From NCBI RefSeq assembly GCF_000599885.1, contig NZ_JFGT01000005.1:310001-374000 (forward strand): DNA of 64,000 nucleotides, read 5' to 3'. Shown here piece by piece: positions 1-9,371 of the stretch. The translations under genes were made by a program, and so were the position numbers. The stretch is from Pantoea sp. IMH. GTDB lineage: Bacteria > Pseudomonadota > Gammaproteobacteria > Enterobacterales > Enterobacteriaceae. A model generated the notes under the pieces. The model searched no databases. It was not told where the DNA came from and was given only the letters and a program-made list of their open reading frames with translations. Numbering within the stretch: position 1 is the first letter of the stretch; the number at the start of each line of letters is the position of its first letter.

Positions 1-63
1 GCCCTTTTTAATACAGCCCTGTACTGCTGCCTGTTCTATCTGGTTTCCCGATTGTTCGTTTGA
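1..63 (+). CDS. aaeX: AaeX, C-terminal end only (DUF1656 membrane protein)
   Basis: Only the last 20 codons and the TGA stop are in the window. They read [20 protein letters not shown], nearly identical to the C-terminus of E. coli AaeX, a 67-residue inner-membrane protein of unknown biochemical role encoded first in the aaeXAB efflux operon. The stop is 7 bases before the aaeA start, as expected for a co-transcribed gene. The 5' part and the regulator aaeR would lie to the left of the window. Confidence 0.9.
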   Translation, partial: ALFNTALYCCLFYLVSRLFV

Positions 64-70
64 GGTCATA

Positions 71-1003
71 GTGAAAGCGCTAACTAGAAAAATTTCCCGG
101 TACGCCATAACGCTTATTCTGGTCATGGTTGCTGTCATCGTTATTTTCCGCGCCTGGGTGTTTTATACCGAATCACCCTGGACGCGCGATGCCAAATTTA
201 CGGCTGATGTTGTGGCTATTGCGCCAGACGTGAGCGGATTGATCACCGACGTGCGCGTTCATGACAATCAGCTGGTCAAAAAAGACCAGGTGCTGTTTGT
301 GGTCGATCAGCCGCGCTATCAGCAGGCGCTGGCGCAGGCTGAAGCCGACGTGGCCTATTATCAGGCGCTGGTGACTGAAAAACGGCGTGAAGCCTCACGC
401 CGCAACCGGCTGGGCGCTTCCGTCATGTCCCGCGAAGCCGTTGAACAGGCGAACAATGATTACCAGACATCTGAGCATCAGCTGGCGAAAGCTGTGGCAA
501 CGCGCGATACCGCAAAGCTTGATCTGGAACGTACGCAGGTCAAAGCGCCTGCGGATGGCTGGGTGACCAACCTTAACGTCTACCGCGGAGAGTTTATTAC
601 CCGTGGCGCGACCGCGGTGGCATTGGTACAGCAGCATACCTTTTATGTTCTGGCCTATATGGAAGAAACCAAGCTTGATGGCATACGTCCGGGCTACCGT
701 GCAGAAATTACGCCATTGGGCAGCAACCGCGTATTGCACGGCACCGTTGACAGCATTGCAGCGGGCATCACCAACAGTAGCAGTACCATTGACAGCAAAG
801 GCATGGCCACTATCGATTCCAATCTCGAATGGGTTCGTCTGGCACAGCGCGTTCCCGTGCGTATCCGCCTTGATGAACAACAGGGTAATCTCTATCCGTC
901 TGGCACCACCGCGACGGTAGTGGTGACGGGAGAGAAGGATCGCCAGATCAAAGACATGTCGCCGATGATGAAGTTGATGCATCGCCTGCGTGAGTTCGGC
1001 TAA
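71..1003 (+). CDS. aaeA: p-hydroxybenzoic acid efflux pump, membrane fusion subunit AaeA
   Basis: This 310-residue protein of the HlyD/EmrA membrane-fusion family has the usual AaeA length. One N-terminal membrane anchor (about residues 11-30) is followed by a biotinyl-lipoyl-like segment ([20 protein letters not shown]), a helical hairpin and a beta-barrel domain. In the family the protein links the inner-membrane pump AaeB to the outer side of the periplasm for export of hydroxylated aromatic carboxylic acids. The start codon is GTG. The gene sits 7 bases after aaeX and its stop is 13 bases before the aaeB start, so the three genes form one operon. Confidence 0.95.
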   Translation: MKALTRKISRYAITLILVMVAVIVIFRAWVFYTESPWTRDAKFTADVVAIAPDVSGLITDVRVHDNQLVKKDQVLFVVDQPRYQQALAQAEADVAYYQALVTEKRREASRRNRLGASVMSREAVEQANNDYQTSEHQLAKAVATRDTAKLDLERTQVKAPADGWVTNLNVYRGEFITRGATAVALVQQHTFYVLAYMEETKLDGIRPGYRAEITPLGSNRVLHGTVDSIAAGITNSSSTIDSKGMATIDSNLEWVRLAQRVPVRIRLDEQQGNLYPSGTTATVVVTGEKDRQIKDMSPMMKLMHRLREFG

Positions 1004-1016
1004 GCAGAGGCGCGTT

Positions 1017-2975
1017 ATGCAGTGGTATCGTCTGCGATTTCCAATCAAGCTCACCGTGGCGATTTTGCTGGCGCTGCTGATTGGCTTTCACTTCAATCTT
1101 GAAACGCCCCGCTGGGCGGTGATGACGGCCTGTATTGTGGCGGGCGGCACGGCGTTTGCGGCGGGTGGAGACCCTTTCTCCGGGGCGTTGCGCCACCGCG
1201 GTATGCTGCGCATTATTGGCACCTTTATTGGCTGTATCGCCGCGCTCGCGATTATCATCGCCACCATTCGTGCGCCGGTCGTGATGCTGCTGCTTTGCTG
1301 CCTGTGGGCGGGCTTTTGCGTCTGGCTCTCCTCGCTTATCAGGGTGGAGAACTCCTATGCGTTGGGGCTGGCGGGCTACACGGCGCTGATCATTGTGGTC
1401 AGCGTGAATGCGCAGGGCTCCCTGCTGGTGGCACCGCAATTTGCCGTTGAGCGGTGCAGCGAAATTATTATTGGCATCGTCAGTGCCATTCTGGCCGATA
1501 TGCTGTTTTCACCGCGCACGATCAAAAAAGATATCGACCGTGAGATCGAAAGCCTGCTGGTGGATCACTACAAGCTGATGCAGCTTTGCGTCGCCCATGG
1601 TGATAAAGAGGAAGTGGATAAAGCATGGACCAGTCTGGTCCGCCGGACAACGGCACTGAACGGGATGCGTACCCATCTGATGATGGAGTCTGGCCGCTGG
1701 CAGAAAGCCGAGCGCCGGATGCGCGCGCTGAACACGCTTTCGTTGACGCTGATCACTCAGGCCACTGAAACATTTCTTATTCAAAACACCCGTAAAGATT
1801 ATGTCCCTCCTCAGTTTCATCTTTTCTTTGAAAAGCCCGTCGAAAATATTGGGGATATTCATAAGCGGATGAAGATTATGCGCCGCGTGATCACCGCAAG
1901 CGGCAGTAAAAATACGCCGTTGACCATCACAAACTGGGTGGGTGCCGCCTCACGTTATCTTCTGCTGATGAAGGGCATTCACACGAATAGCAGCATTAGC
2001 CGGCTGGAAGAAGAGGTGCTTAACGACGAGCCGGTAGTGAAAATGCGCTCCGCTGAAACGCAGCATGCGCTGGTAAATGGCATCCGCACCTTTGTGGCGA
2101 CCGCCATCGGCTCGCTGTTCTGGCTCTGGACAGGCTGGACCTCAGGCAGCGGCGCGATGGTGATGCTGGCCGTTATTACCGCGCTGGCGATGCGTATGCC
2201 GAATCCGCTGATGATGGCCAAAGACTTCCTTTACGGCATGATTGTCGCCATCCCGCTGGGATCGCTCTACTTTATGTTCATTATGCCTGCAACGCAGCAA
2301 AGCATGCTGCTGCTCTGTATTTCACTTGGCGTCATGGCGTTTATCAGTGGGCTGCTGATCCAGCGCCGGCAGATAGGCTCCGTCGGCGCGCTGGTGGGCA
2401 CCATCAATGTGCTGACGCTGGATAACCCCATGACGTTCCACGTCAACGTGTTCCTGGATAATGTGCTGGGTCAGGCGATAGGCGCATTTCTGGCGCTGAT
2501 GGTGATTTTGCTTATCCGCGATACATCAAAAGCGCGCATTGGCCGTACGCTGCTGAACCGTTTTATGTATGCGGCAGTTTCTGCCATGACCACGAATCAG
2601 GCAAGGCGGCGCGAAAATCATCTTCCGGCGCTCTATCAGCAGCTGTTTATGCTGCTGAATATGTTTCCCGGCGATATCAATAAATACCGCATCGCGCTGA
2701 CGCTGATCATCGGCCACCAGCGCCTGCGCAATGCCGATATTCCCGTCAACAGTGACCTTTCCGCGTTCCATAAACAGCTTCGCCATACCGCCGACAGGGT
2801 GATTTCCGCAGGCAGTGATGCGAAACGGCTTAAATACTTTAAACGTCTGTTAACCGAGCTTGATATCTACCAGGAAAAGCTCCGCCAGTATGAAGCGCCG
2901 CTTAGCGTAACCGAACCGGTAGAACGTCTGGCGGTTATGCTGAGAAAATATCAGAACACCCTCGTCCAAATCTGA
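1017..2975 (+). CDS. aaeB: p-hydroxybenzoic acid efflux pump, inner-membrane subunit AaeB
   Basis: This FUSC-family protein has 652 residues from the chosen ATG (E. coli AaeB has 655). The ATG at 1017 (MQWYRLRF) has AGAGG six bases upstream, and similarity to AaeB begins there. A GTG at 990 would overlap aaeA. Two blocks of membrane helices, about residues 8-150 and 345-500, flank and precede cytoplasmic segments, the FUSC arrangement. With AaeA it forms the efflux pump for aromatic carboxylic acids such as p-hydroxybenzoate. It is the last gene of aaeXAB. Confidence 0.95.
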   Translation: MQWYRLRFPIKLTVAILLALLIGFHFNLETPRWAVMTACIVAGGTAFAAGGDPFSGALRHRGMLRIIGTFIGCIAALAIIIATIRAPVVMLLLCCLWAGFCVWLSSLIRVENSYALGLAGYTALIIVVSVNAQGSLLVAPQFAVERCSEIIIGIVSAILADMLFSPRTIKKDIDREIESLLVDHYKLMQLCVAHGDKEEVDKAWTSLVRRTTALNGMRTHLMMESGRWQKAERRMRALNTLSLTLITQATETFLIQNTRKDYVPPQFHLFFEKPVENIGDIHKRMKIMRRVITASGSKNTPLTITNWVGAASRYLLLMKGIHTNSSISRLEEEVLNDEPVVKMRSAETQHALVNGIRTFVATAIGSLFWLWTGWTSGSGAMVMLAVITALAMRMPNPLMMAKDFLYGMIVAIPLGSLYFMFIMPATQQSMLLLCISLGVMAFISGLLIQRRQIGSVGALVGTINVLTLDNPMTFHVNVFLDNVLGQAIGAFLALMVILLIRDTSKARIGRTLLNRFMYAAVSAMTTNQARRRENHLPALYQQLFMLLNMFPGDINKYRIALTLIIGHQRLRNADIPVNSDLSAFHKQLRHTADRVISAGSDAKRLKYFKRLLTELDIYQEKLRQYEAPLSVTEPVERLAVMLRKYQNTLVQI

Positions 2976-2982
2976 GTTAATG

Positions 2983-3032
2983 CTGATACCTGCACCTGCA
3001 CCTGCACCTGCACCTGCACCTGCAGGTGTCAG
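2983..3032 (+). repeat. Six tandem ACCTGC hexamers inside an inverted repeat
   Basis: Six perfect copies of ACCTGC run from 2988 to 3023, directly after aaeB. The ends are complementary: 2983-2994 (CTGATACCTGCA) pairs with 3021-3032 (TGCAGGTGTCAG) with a single G-T wobble. The array is therefore the loop of a hairpin and could act as a 3'-end structure for the aae transcript. There is no following T run. Short perfect arrays like this can change copy number by strand slippage. Confidence 0.85.
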
Positions 3033-3130
3033 CACTTTCCCATTTTCGTTTCTCCTCATCGGGTTCATACAGAGAAAAGTGCGCCATCTATACTTATCTC
3101 TCAGGATGACTCACCAAACAGGAGAAAAAA

Positions 3131-4585
3131 ATGAAGCAGACCAACCTCCAGGAGCACGAACTTTTCCAGACGGGCTATTTTGCGGGCGGTGAATGGCGCG
3201 ACTGCGATACGACTTTCGACGTACTTAATCCGGCTACCGGAGAGGTTATTGCGCAAGTTGCCCGGGCGGGCAAACGCGAAACGGAACAGGCAATCGCCGC
3301 GGCGGCGCAGGCTTTCCCTGCCTGGCGGGCGAAAACGGCAAAAGAGCGCAGTGAAATCCTTTACCGCTGGTATCAGCTGATTATCGACAACAAGGCCTGG
3401 CTTGGGACATTAATGACGGCGGAACAGGGCAAGCCGGTCAGCGAAGCTGAAGGCGAAGTGGAGTACGCCGCCAGCTTTATTCAGTGGTTTGCCGAAGAGG
3501 CCAAACGGGCGAACGGCGAAATTATTCCACCTGCAAAGGCGGGCTCCCGCATTCTTGCGGCACGCGAACCTGTAGGCGTGGTCGCGGCCATTACGCCCTG
3601 GAACTTCCCTATGGCGATGCTGACCCGCAAGCTGGGGCCTGCGCTGGCCGCAGGCTGTACGGGCATTATCAAACCTGCCAATAATACGCCGCTCTCCGCC
3701 TTTTCCCTGCTGGCACTGGCGAAAAAAGCAGGCGTTCCTGATGGTGTGCTGAATGCGGTTGCTGGGGATACCCAGGCGATCAGCGATGCCATTATGGCCA
3801 GTAAAGCCGTCCGGAAAATCTCTTTCACCGGTTCAACCCAGGTAGGAAAATTGCTGATGCGCAACGCCGCCGACACCATGAAGAAAGTGTCAATGGAACT
3901 GGGCGGCAATGCACCTTACATCGTGTTTGAGGATGCGGATATTGATGCTGCCGTTAAAGGTGCCATCGCCAACAAATTCCGCAATGCCGGGCAGGTCTGC
4001 GTCAGTGTTAACCGCTTCTATATTCATAATGCGGTTTACGAACGCTTCATCACCCAACTGGGTGAAGAGGTCGCTAAGCTGAAAGTCGGTAACGGCATGG
4101 AGGATGGCGTGGTGGTTGGGCCGCTGATCGAAGCCGCCGCCGTTGAGAAAGTCGAGGAGCATGTGAAGGATGCCGTGGCTAAAGGGGGACGGATAGTGAC
4201 GGGCGGCGCTCGTCATGCCCTGGGCGGTAACTTCTGGCAGCCAACCGTTATCGCCGAAGCCAGTGAAAAGATGCAGCTGGCCGGCGAAGAGACTTTCGGG
4301 CCTGTCGCCGCCTGTTTCCGTTTTGATGATGAAGAGGAGGTTATCCGTCGTGCCAATGATACCGAGTTCGGCTTAGCCGCCTATTTCTATACGCAAAATT
4401 TACAGCGTGTATTCCGCGTGGCGGCGGCGCTGGAAAGCGGCATGATCGGTATTAATGAGTGTGCGGTTTCGACCGAGCTCGCGCCCTTTGGCGGCGTGAA
4501 AGAATCCGGGCTGGGGCGAGAAGGATCGGTGCTGGGACTGGAAGAATATATGGAAGTAAAAGCCCTGCATATTGGGGGATTGTGA
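3131..4585 (+). CDS. gabD: NAD(P)-dependent aldehyde dehydrogenase, succinate-semialdehyde dehydrogenase (GabD) type
   Basis: The protein has 484 residues, the usual length of GabD-type aldehyde dehydrogenases. Family landmarks are present: PWNFP (catalytic Asn158), the FTGST cofactor loop at about 232-236, ELGG with general base Glu256, and nucleophile Cys290 in AGQVC. GabD oxidises succinate semialdehyde to succinate in GABA breakdown; closely related enzymes use glutarate semialdehyde. The loop after Cys290 reads VSVNR, whereas E. coli GabD reads VCANR with a second cysteine, so the substrate is not certain. AGGAGA precedes the ATG. It lies between aaeB and yhcO, which adjoin in E. coli, with no gabT or gabP beside it, so it looks like an insertion with its own promoter. 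Confidence 0.8.
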   Translation: MKQTNLQEHELFQTGYFAGGEWRDCDTTFDVLNPATGEVIAQVARAGKRETEQAIAAAAQAFPAWRAKTAKERSEILYRWYQLIIDNKAWLGTLMTAEQGKPVSEAEGEVEYAASFIQWFAEEAKRANGEIIPPAKAGSRILAAREPVGVVAAITPWNFPMAMLTRKLGPALAAGCTGIIKPANNTPLSAFSLLALAKKAGVPDGVLNAVAGDTQAISDAIMASKAVRKISFTGSTQVGKLLMRNAADTMKKVSMELGGNAPYIVFEDADIDAAVKGAIANKFRNAGQVCVSVNRFYIHNAVYERFITQLGEEVAKLKVGNGMEDGVVVGPLIEAAAVEKVEEHVKDAVAKGGRIVTGGARHALGGNFWQPTVIAEASEKMQLAGEETFGPVAACFRFDDEEEVIRRANDTEFGLAAYFYTQNLQRVFRVAAALESGMIGINECAVSTELAPFGGVKESGLGREGSVLGLEEYMEVKALHIGGL

Positions 4586-4637
4586 CTGAAAGGGCGGCCT
4601 GCGGGCTGCCCGGCGTTTGACTTGCGGAGCGGCCAGG

Positions 4638-4901
4638 ATGAGAACCGGGCGTTCTGATTTTGATGCCGTCACCGGTCAGGCACATTTTTATCGCCGGGTC
4701 AGCGAGCGTTTTGCCCTGGCGGGTGGAAAAGTAGCCGATTCAGATATGTTGTGGGAGGCGGTAATGGCGGTGCCGATGCCACTCGAAATTGCATTCGTTC
4801 ATTTAGGCAGCGGGCAAAAAAGGCGCTACGGCGCGCTGATGCTGTTGTTTGATGAAGTGGAAGAAGTGCCGGAAGGCCAGTTTCGTTTAAACATCCGTTA
4901 A
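4638..4901 (+). CDS. yhcO: Barstar-family protein YhcO
   Basis: This 87-residue protein matches E. coli YhcO (90 residues) along its length, for example PLEIAFVHLG, RRYGALMLLFDE and the ending FRLNIR. Barstar proteins bind and inhibit barnase-type ribonucleases; YhcO itself has no established target that I can name, and no ribonuclease toxin gene is next to it. The ATG at 4638 was chosen because GGAG lies eight bases upstream and the family begins there. A longer frame starts at 4617. It converges with the leftward DUF1471 genes. Confidence 0.85.
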   Translation: MRTGRSDFDAVTGQAHFYRRVSERFALAGGKVADSDMLWEAVMAVPMPLEIAFVHLGSGQKRRYGALMLLFDEVEEVPEGQFRLNIR

Positions 4902-4907
4902 CGAACG

Positions 4908-4933
4908 AAAAAAAGGCCCCGGCAAGCGAGGCC
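4908..4933 (-). terminator. Rho-independent terminator of the DUF1471 transcript or RNA
   Basis: Read leftward, a GGCCTC/GGGGCC stem (4928-4933 with 4915-4920, one G-U pair) has a 7-base loop and is followed by seven T residues (4914-4908). It lies right after the yhcO stop on the other strand. Confidence 0.8.
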
Positions 4934-5090
4934 AAAAGGTTCGTCATACTGACGAGGAATGACCGGGATAGCTAAGCGGTCAACGGCCAGCTATCGTCAG
5001 TACTTTTGACAAGATACCCCTGGCTGGCCTCTTGCCTGCCGGAACTTCACCTCAACATTCCGTTTTTCTACTACGGAGACGGAATGCCAG
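4908..5090 (-). ncRNA. Candidate structured RNA or long 3' UTR downstream of the DUF1471 gene
   Basis: The leftward strand after the DUF1471 stop at 5105 carries three strong elements. Hairpin 1 has perfect 8-bp arms at 5079-5086 and 5056-5063. Hairpin 2 pairs 4994-5002 with 4947-4955 (9 bp, perfect), with an inner GATAGCT/AGCTATC pair at 4967-4973 and 4989-4995. The third is a U7 terminator at 4908-4933. The segment 5026-5042 is also complementary to the terminator arms, so alternative pairing is possible. No sense gene follows the terminator, which argues for a small RNA or stable 3' UTR rather than an attenuator. I do not recognise a known sRNA family. A promoter inside the region is not convincing. 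Confidence 0.4.
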
Positions 5091-5104
5091 TAACATAACA
5101 AACG

Positions 5105-5374
5105 TTACTTATAAAGTTCAGCGGTCGCGTGATAGTTGCCGTTGGTGTAAGCCTCTATAACGCGGTAATAACTGGCGCCTTTTGCATCGGCTTTCTGGGA
5201 CAGCTGCTGGCGGATATCCATTGGCACCGCGTCGATGCCGCTTACGCTGATAGTCCCTACAGACTGCAGATGCTGATTAGCAGCCTGCTCATTAGTAATT
5301 AATTCAGCTGCGCTGGCGCCAAAAGTCAGGGCGGCTGTCAGGCTCATGACAGCAATAGCGATAGTGGTTTTCAT
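5105..5374 (-). CDS. yhcN: DUF1471 (YhcN/BhsA-like) small periplasmic protein, copy 1
   Basis: The protein has 89 residues with a clear Sec signal peptide (MKTTIAIAVMSLTAALTFGASA, cut near AELIT). The mature domain carries the DUF1471 signature (VGTISVSGID at the start, NGNYHATAELYK at the end). Members such as E. coli YhcN and BhsA are small periplasmic or outer-membrane-associated proteins induced by stress; YhcN is linked to acid and peroxide response. The molecular activity is unknown. It is the downstream member of a tandem pair and occupies the yhcN position next to yhcO and argR. Confidence 0.85.
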   Translation of the reverse strand: MKTTIAIAVMSLTAALTFGASAAELITNEQAANQHLQSVGTISVSGIDAVPMDIRQQLSQKADAKGASYYRVIEAYTNGNYHATAELYK

Positions 5375-5394
5375 TGTGATACTCCAGAAGTTTT

Positions 5395-5444
5395 CACGGT
5401 AACCAAAGGGTTATGCAACGGTTTTTATTCTTGGTGTTACCGTG
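5395..5444 (-). repeat. Inverted repeat between the two DUF1471 genes
   Basis: The arms CACGGTAAC (5395-5403) and GTTACCGTG (5436-5444) are perfectly complementary. An inner CCAA/TTGG pair after one bulged base extends the stem. It lies 20 bases upstream of the copy-1 start and could be a processing site, leader hairpin or weak terminator between the two genes. No T run follows. Confidence 0.6.
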
Positions 5445-5482
5445 TGGTTTTACGCATTCGATCTGTTTGCCGACGTGCGGCG

Positions 5483-5746
5483 TTATTTATAAAGCTTAGC
5501 GGTCGCGTGATAGTTACCGTTGTTATAGGCTTCGACAATATGGTAAGCGGTAGCGCCCTGCGCATCAGCTTTCTGATCCAACGCATTGTGGATATCCATT
5601 GGTGAACCCGCGATGCCGCTAACGGTAATAGTGCCCACAGGCTGCATGCTTTGCGCGCGCTCTGCGCTGATGGAATCGGCAGCAAAAGCGCCAAATGAAA
5701 GGGTGGAAAGCAGGCTTATCGCGGCAACGGTTGTTTTGATGTTCAT
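5483..5746 (-). CDS. DUF1471 (YhcN/BhsA-like) small periplasmic protein, copy 2
   Basis: This 87-residue paralogue of the neighbouring gene has a signal peptide ending near FGAFAADS and the same core (VGTITVSGIAGSPMDIH, then NNGNYHATAKLYK). The pair shares most of the mature domain, which indicates a local duplication. The ATG is preceded by GAGGAAAAAAA. A possible -10 (TATACT, read leftward at 5812-5807) lies upstream, so this gene is probably first in a two-gene transcript. The function is inferred only from the family: a stress-related periplasmic protein. Confidence 0.85.
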   Translation of the reverse strand: MNIKTTVAAISLLSTLSFGAFAADSISAERAQSMQPVGTITVSGIAGSPMDIHNALDQKADAQGATAYHIVEAYNNGNYHATAKLYK

Positions 5747-5784
5747 GGTTTTTTTCCTCGTCTCTGTTTTTATCGTTTAATTAG

Positions 5785-5800
5785 TGTGACCTGCGTCACG
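5785..5800. promoter_or_regulatory. CRP-like palindrome upstream of the DUF1471 pair
   Basis: The sequence TGTGA-CCTGCG-TCACG matches the CRP consensus TGTGA-N6-TCACA except for the last base. It is 39 bases upstream of the copy-2 start and just downstream of a possible -10 (TATACT), a position that would suit repression. This is sequence match only. Confidence 0.35.
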
Positions 5801-5812
5801 AAAAGAAGTATA

Positions 5813-6331
5813 GATCTAATAACGGTAAAAATTAATAGTCTGCTAATAATAAAATATCGCGGTAAAAGCCAAAATAGGGTTTTTTAATAACGCAAGGTTA
5901 TAAAAAACGCCTGGAATTTGTTCTGACGATGTTAAATACACGTAAAAACAGCAGGATATGTTGATTTATCCATTTGTGCTTTTATTTATGGTTGATCGTG
6001 CTGCTTGCTGAGGTGTGGGATGTGGATATTGCTTTCACACGATCCTGAAGCAGTTGAATATGCTGTTAAGAGGAGGAAGCCTGGAAAGTATGAAGCAGGT
6101 CGATTTCAGGCGCAGATTGCTGATGAAATTAATGTGGGGGGAACCGGGAACGAGAGGCATCCCTCGCGCGCCATTAAGAATATAGGGCGGTCTGTCAGGC
6201 GGGTTGCTTTTGGCATTTTTACAGGCAGGAATTGTTGCCGGAGCCGGCATTTTCAGTAGTCTCAAGCCGACGAATGCCGGCTTCTGTCAGAATTAAGGCG
6301 TTTACCCTACCACTGAAGTTATGAGTATTAC
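5813..6331. other. AT-rich intergenic region between the DUF1471 pair and argR
   Basis: About 500 bases carry no convincing intact gene. The first 180 bases are AT-rich and look like promoter DNA for the leftward DUF1471 genes. The right part holds an amber-interrupted frame (6090-6296, listed separately) and a perfect 9-bp inverted repeat, GCCGGCATT at 6243-6251 with AATGCCGGC at 6273-6281. That repeat lies downstream of argR and could form a 3'-end hairpin. Confidence 0.6.
6090..6296 (+). pseudogene. Possible decayed small membrane-protein gene with an in-frame amber codon
   Basis: Starting at ATG 6090 (MKQVDFRRRLLMKLMWGEPG) a frame runs 68 codons to TAA at 6294-6296, broken only by TAG at codon 32 (6183-6185). 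The part after the amber codon is hydrophobic and glycine-rich (GGLLLAFLQAGIVAGAGIF), like a membrane helix. TAG is one base from TGG (Trp). I do not recognise a family. It could equally be chance; the upstream AGGAGG is about 13 bases from the ATG, further than ideal. Confidence 0.2.
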
Positions 6332-6820
<489 letters not shown>

Positions 6821-6850
6821 TCAACGAGTAAAGAGCGGCCCCGGCGGGAT

Positions 6851-6888
6851 ATTACATTATTATGCATTTAAATGAATTTTTATGCAAA
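6851..6888 (-). promoter_or_regulatory. Paired ARG boxes upstream of argR
   Basis: Two 18-bp boxes can be aligned to the consensus TGAAT-N4-ATTCA. The core of box 2 (6873-6886) is TGAAT-TTTT-ATGCA, one mismatch. The core of box 1 (6853-6866) is TACAT-TATT-ATGCA, three mismatches. They are separated by 2 bp on the same helix face, 49 bases upstream of the argR start. This fits autorepression by ArgR. Confidence 0.6.
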
Positions 6889-8182
<1,294 letters not shown>

Positions 8183-8191
8183 CCCCGCGCA

Positions 8192-8210
8192 GGGCCAGCA
8201 TCGCTGGCCC
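8192..8210. terminator. Hairpin between convergent mdh and degS
   Basis: A perfect GGGCCAGC-ATC-GCTGGCCC stem lies 10 bases after mdh and 23 bases from the degS stop. Only a weak T-containing tail follows, so it may be an inefficient or bidirectional terminator. Confidence 0.5.
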
Positions 8211-8232
8211 TCGTTCATCCAGGCCGTCAGGC

Positions 8233-9294
8233 TTAGCTTCCCGGATATTCCAGCACGGTAATCGACAGCGTCATCTTCTTGTCGTTACGGATGATCGTCA
8301 CTTCTATCTCTGTGCCAGGCCGTATTTCCGCCACCTGATCCATCGTCTCCAGTGCGGAAACGGCAGGTTTATGGTTAACGCTGGTAATCACATCATTGAC
8401 CTGTAATCCCGCCTTCGCGGCCGGGCCGCCCTGGGCTACGTTGGTCACGACAATTCCCTGAATATGGTCGAGGCTGGTGTTCTGACCATGGATTTGCGGG
8501 ACTTCCCGACCGCTGATGCCAATAAAGCCGCGAATCACCCGGCCATCCCGGATCAGCTTATCCATGATTTTTGCCGCCAGCGCGGTGGGAATGGCAAAAC
8601 CGATGCCTTCCGGCGTTTCGCCATCGTTACTTTTGTCAAAGGAGAGGGTATTGATGCCCATCAGTTCACCGAGGGAGTTAATGAGCGCACCGCCTGAATT
8701 GCCTTTATTGATTGATGCATCGGTCTGCAGGAAATTCTGATAGCGTGATGGACTGAGGCCCACACGCCCGGTTGCGCTGATAATGCCCTGCGTCACCGTC
8801 TGGCCGATATTGTACGGATTGCCAATGGCCATCACTAAATCGCCAATATGGGCGCTACGTTTCGGGTTAATAGCGATCACCGGCAGGCTGGATGCGGTAA
8901 TTTTTAGCACCGCCAGGTCAGTCAGGTTATCCGACCCAACGAGCATAGCTTCGAATATACGCCCGTCCTGAAGCGCCACAATAATCTGGTCGGCATCGTT
9001 AATGACATGTTTATTGGTCAGGATATAACCGCGGCTGTCCATAATGACACCGGAGCCGAGCGTACGGATTTCCAGATTATCCGCTGAGGCGTTGGCGCTG
9101 CGGTTATAAACATTAACCACGGCAGGTGCCGCCCGGCGGACGGCAGCGTTATAGCTGATGGGCGTGGCATCAGCGCTATCGTTATCCCGGCTGGCGATAA
9201 AATCACCACCAACTCTCAGCGCCGGCAGGGCGACCAGCAAAATGCCTGCCACGACCAGACCGAGTAACGCCGAACGCAATAGTTTAGGAAACAT
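8233..9294 (-). CDS. degS: Periplasmic serine endoprotease DegS
   Basis: The protein has 353 residues (E. coli DegS has 355). An N-terminal membrane anchor (about 5-26) is followed by a trypsin-like protease domain with the triad His96, Asp126 and Ser200 (in GNSGG), and a single PDZ domain (about 255-350). DegS senses unfolded outer-membrane porin C-termini through its PDZ domain and makes the first cut in the anti-sigma factor RseA, turning on sigma-E. The start at 9294 (MFPKLLRS) was chosen because the family begins there; an upstream ATG at 9336 would add 14 unconserved residues. It follows degQ with a 77-base gap. Confidence 0.95.
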   Translation of the reverse strand: MFPKLLRSALLGLVVAGILLVALPALRVGGDFIASRDNDSADATPISYNAAVRRAAPAVVNVYNRSANASADNLEIRTLGSGVIMDSRGYILTNKHVINDADQIIVALQDGRIFEAMLVGSDNLTDLAVLKITASSLPVIAINPKRSAHIGDLVMAIGNPYNIGQTVTQGIISATGRVGLSPSRYQNFLQTDASINKGNSGGALINSLGELMGINTLSFDKSNDGETPEGIGFAIPTALAAKIMDKLIRDGRVIRGFIGISGREVPQIHGQNTSLDHIQGIVVTNVAQGGPAAKAGLQVNDVITSVNHKPAVSALETMDQVAEIRPGTEIEVTIIRNDKKMTLSITVLEYPGS

Positions 9295-9343
9295 GGCTTT
9301 ACACGATGAGTGAATGAACGTGGGGCAGAATAGCACGAGTTAA

Positions 9344-9363
9344 GCGGACACGCAGGTGTCCGC
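9344..9363 (-). terminator. Hairpin between degQ and degS
   Basis: The perfect stem GCGGACAC / GTGTCCGC with a 4-base loop lies just after the degQ stop. It is followed leftward by TTAACTCG rather than a T run, so it may be a weak terminator or mRNA 3'-end protector separating degQ from the degS promoter. Confidence 0.45.
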
Positions 9364-9371
9364 ATCATGAT

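Noticed and set aside
395-1054. 219-codon frame antisense to aaeA
   Set aside because: It is an antisense shadow of a clearly conserved gene with no recognisable domain. Its length is explained by biased codon use on the sense strand.
2988-3023. Hexamer array as a CRISPR array or satellite
   Set aside because: The units are 6 bp with no spacers and no cas genes nearby. It is a simple microsatellite.
2980-3192. Frame encoding a Pro-Ala repeat over the hexamer array
   Set aside because: The repeat comes only from the ACCTGC array, and the rest runs into gabD out of frame. The reverse frame (Gly-Ala repeat) is equally a product of the array.
4617-4637. Longer start for yhcO
   Set aside because: The family alignment and the GGAG at 4626-4629 favour ATG 4638.
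6005-6259. 84-codon frame upstream of argR
   Set aside because: Charged low-complexity sequence with no family resemblance. The overlapping frame at 6090-6296 has a more protein-like pattern but carries an amber codon. Neither is convincing as an intact gene.
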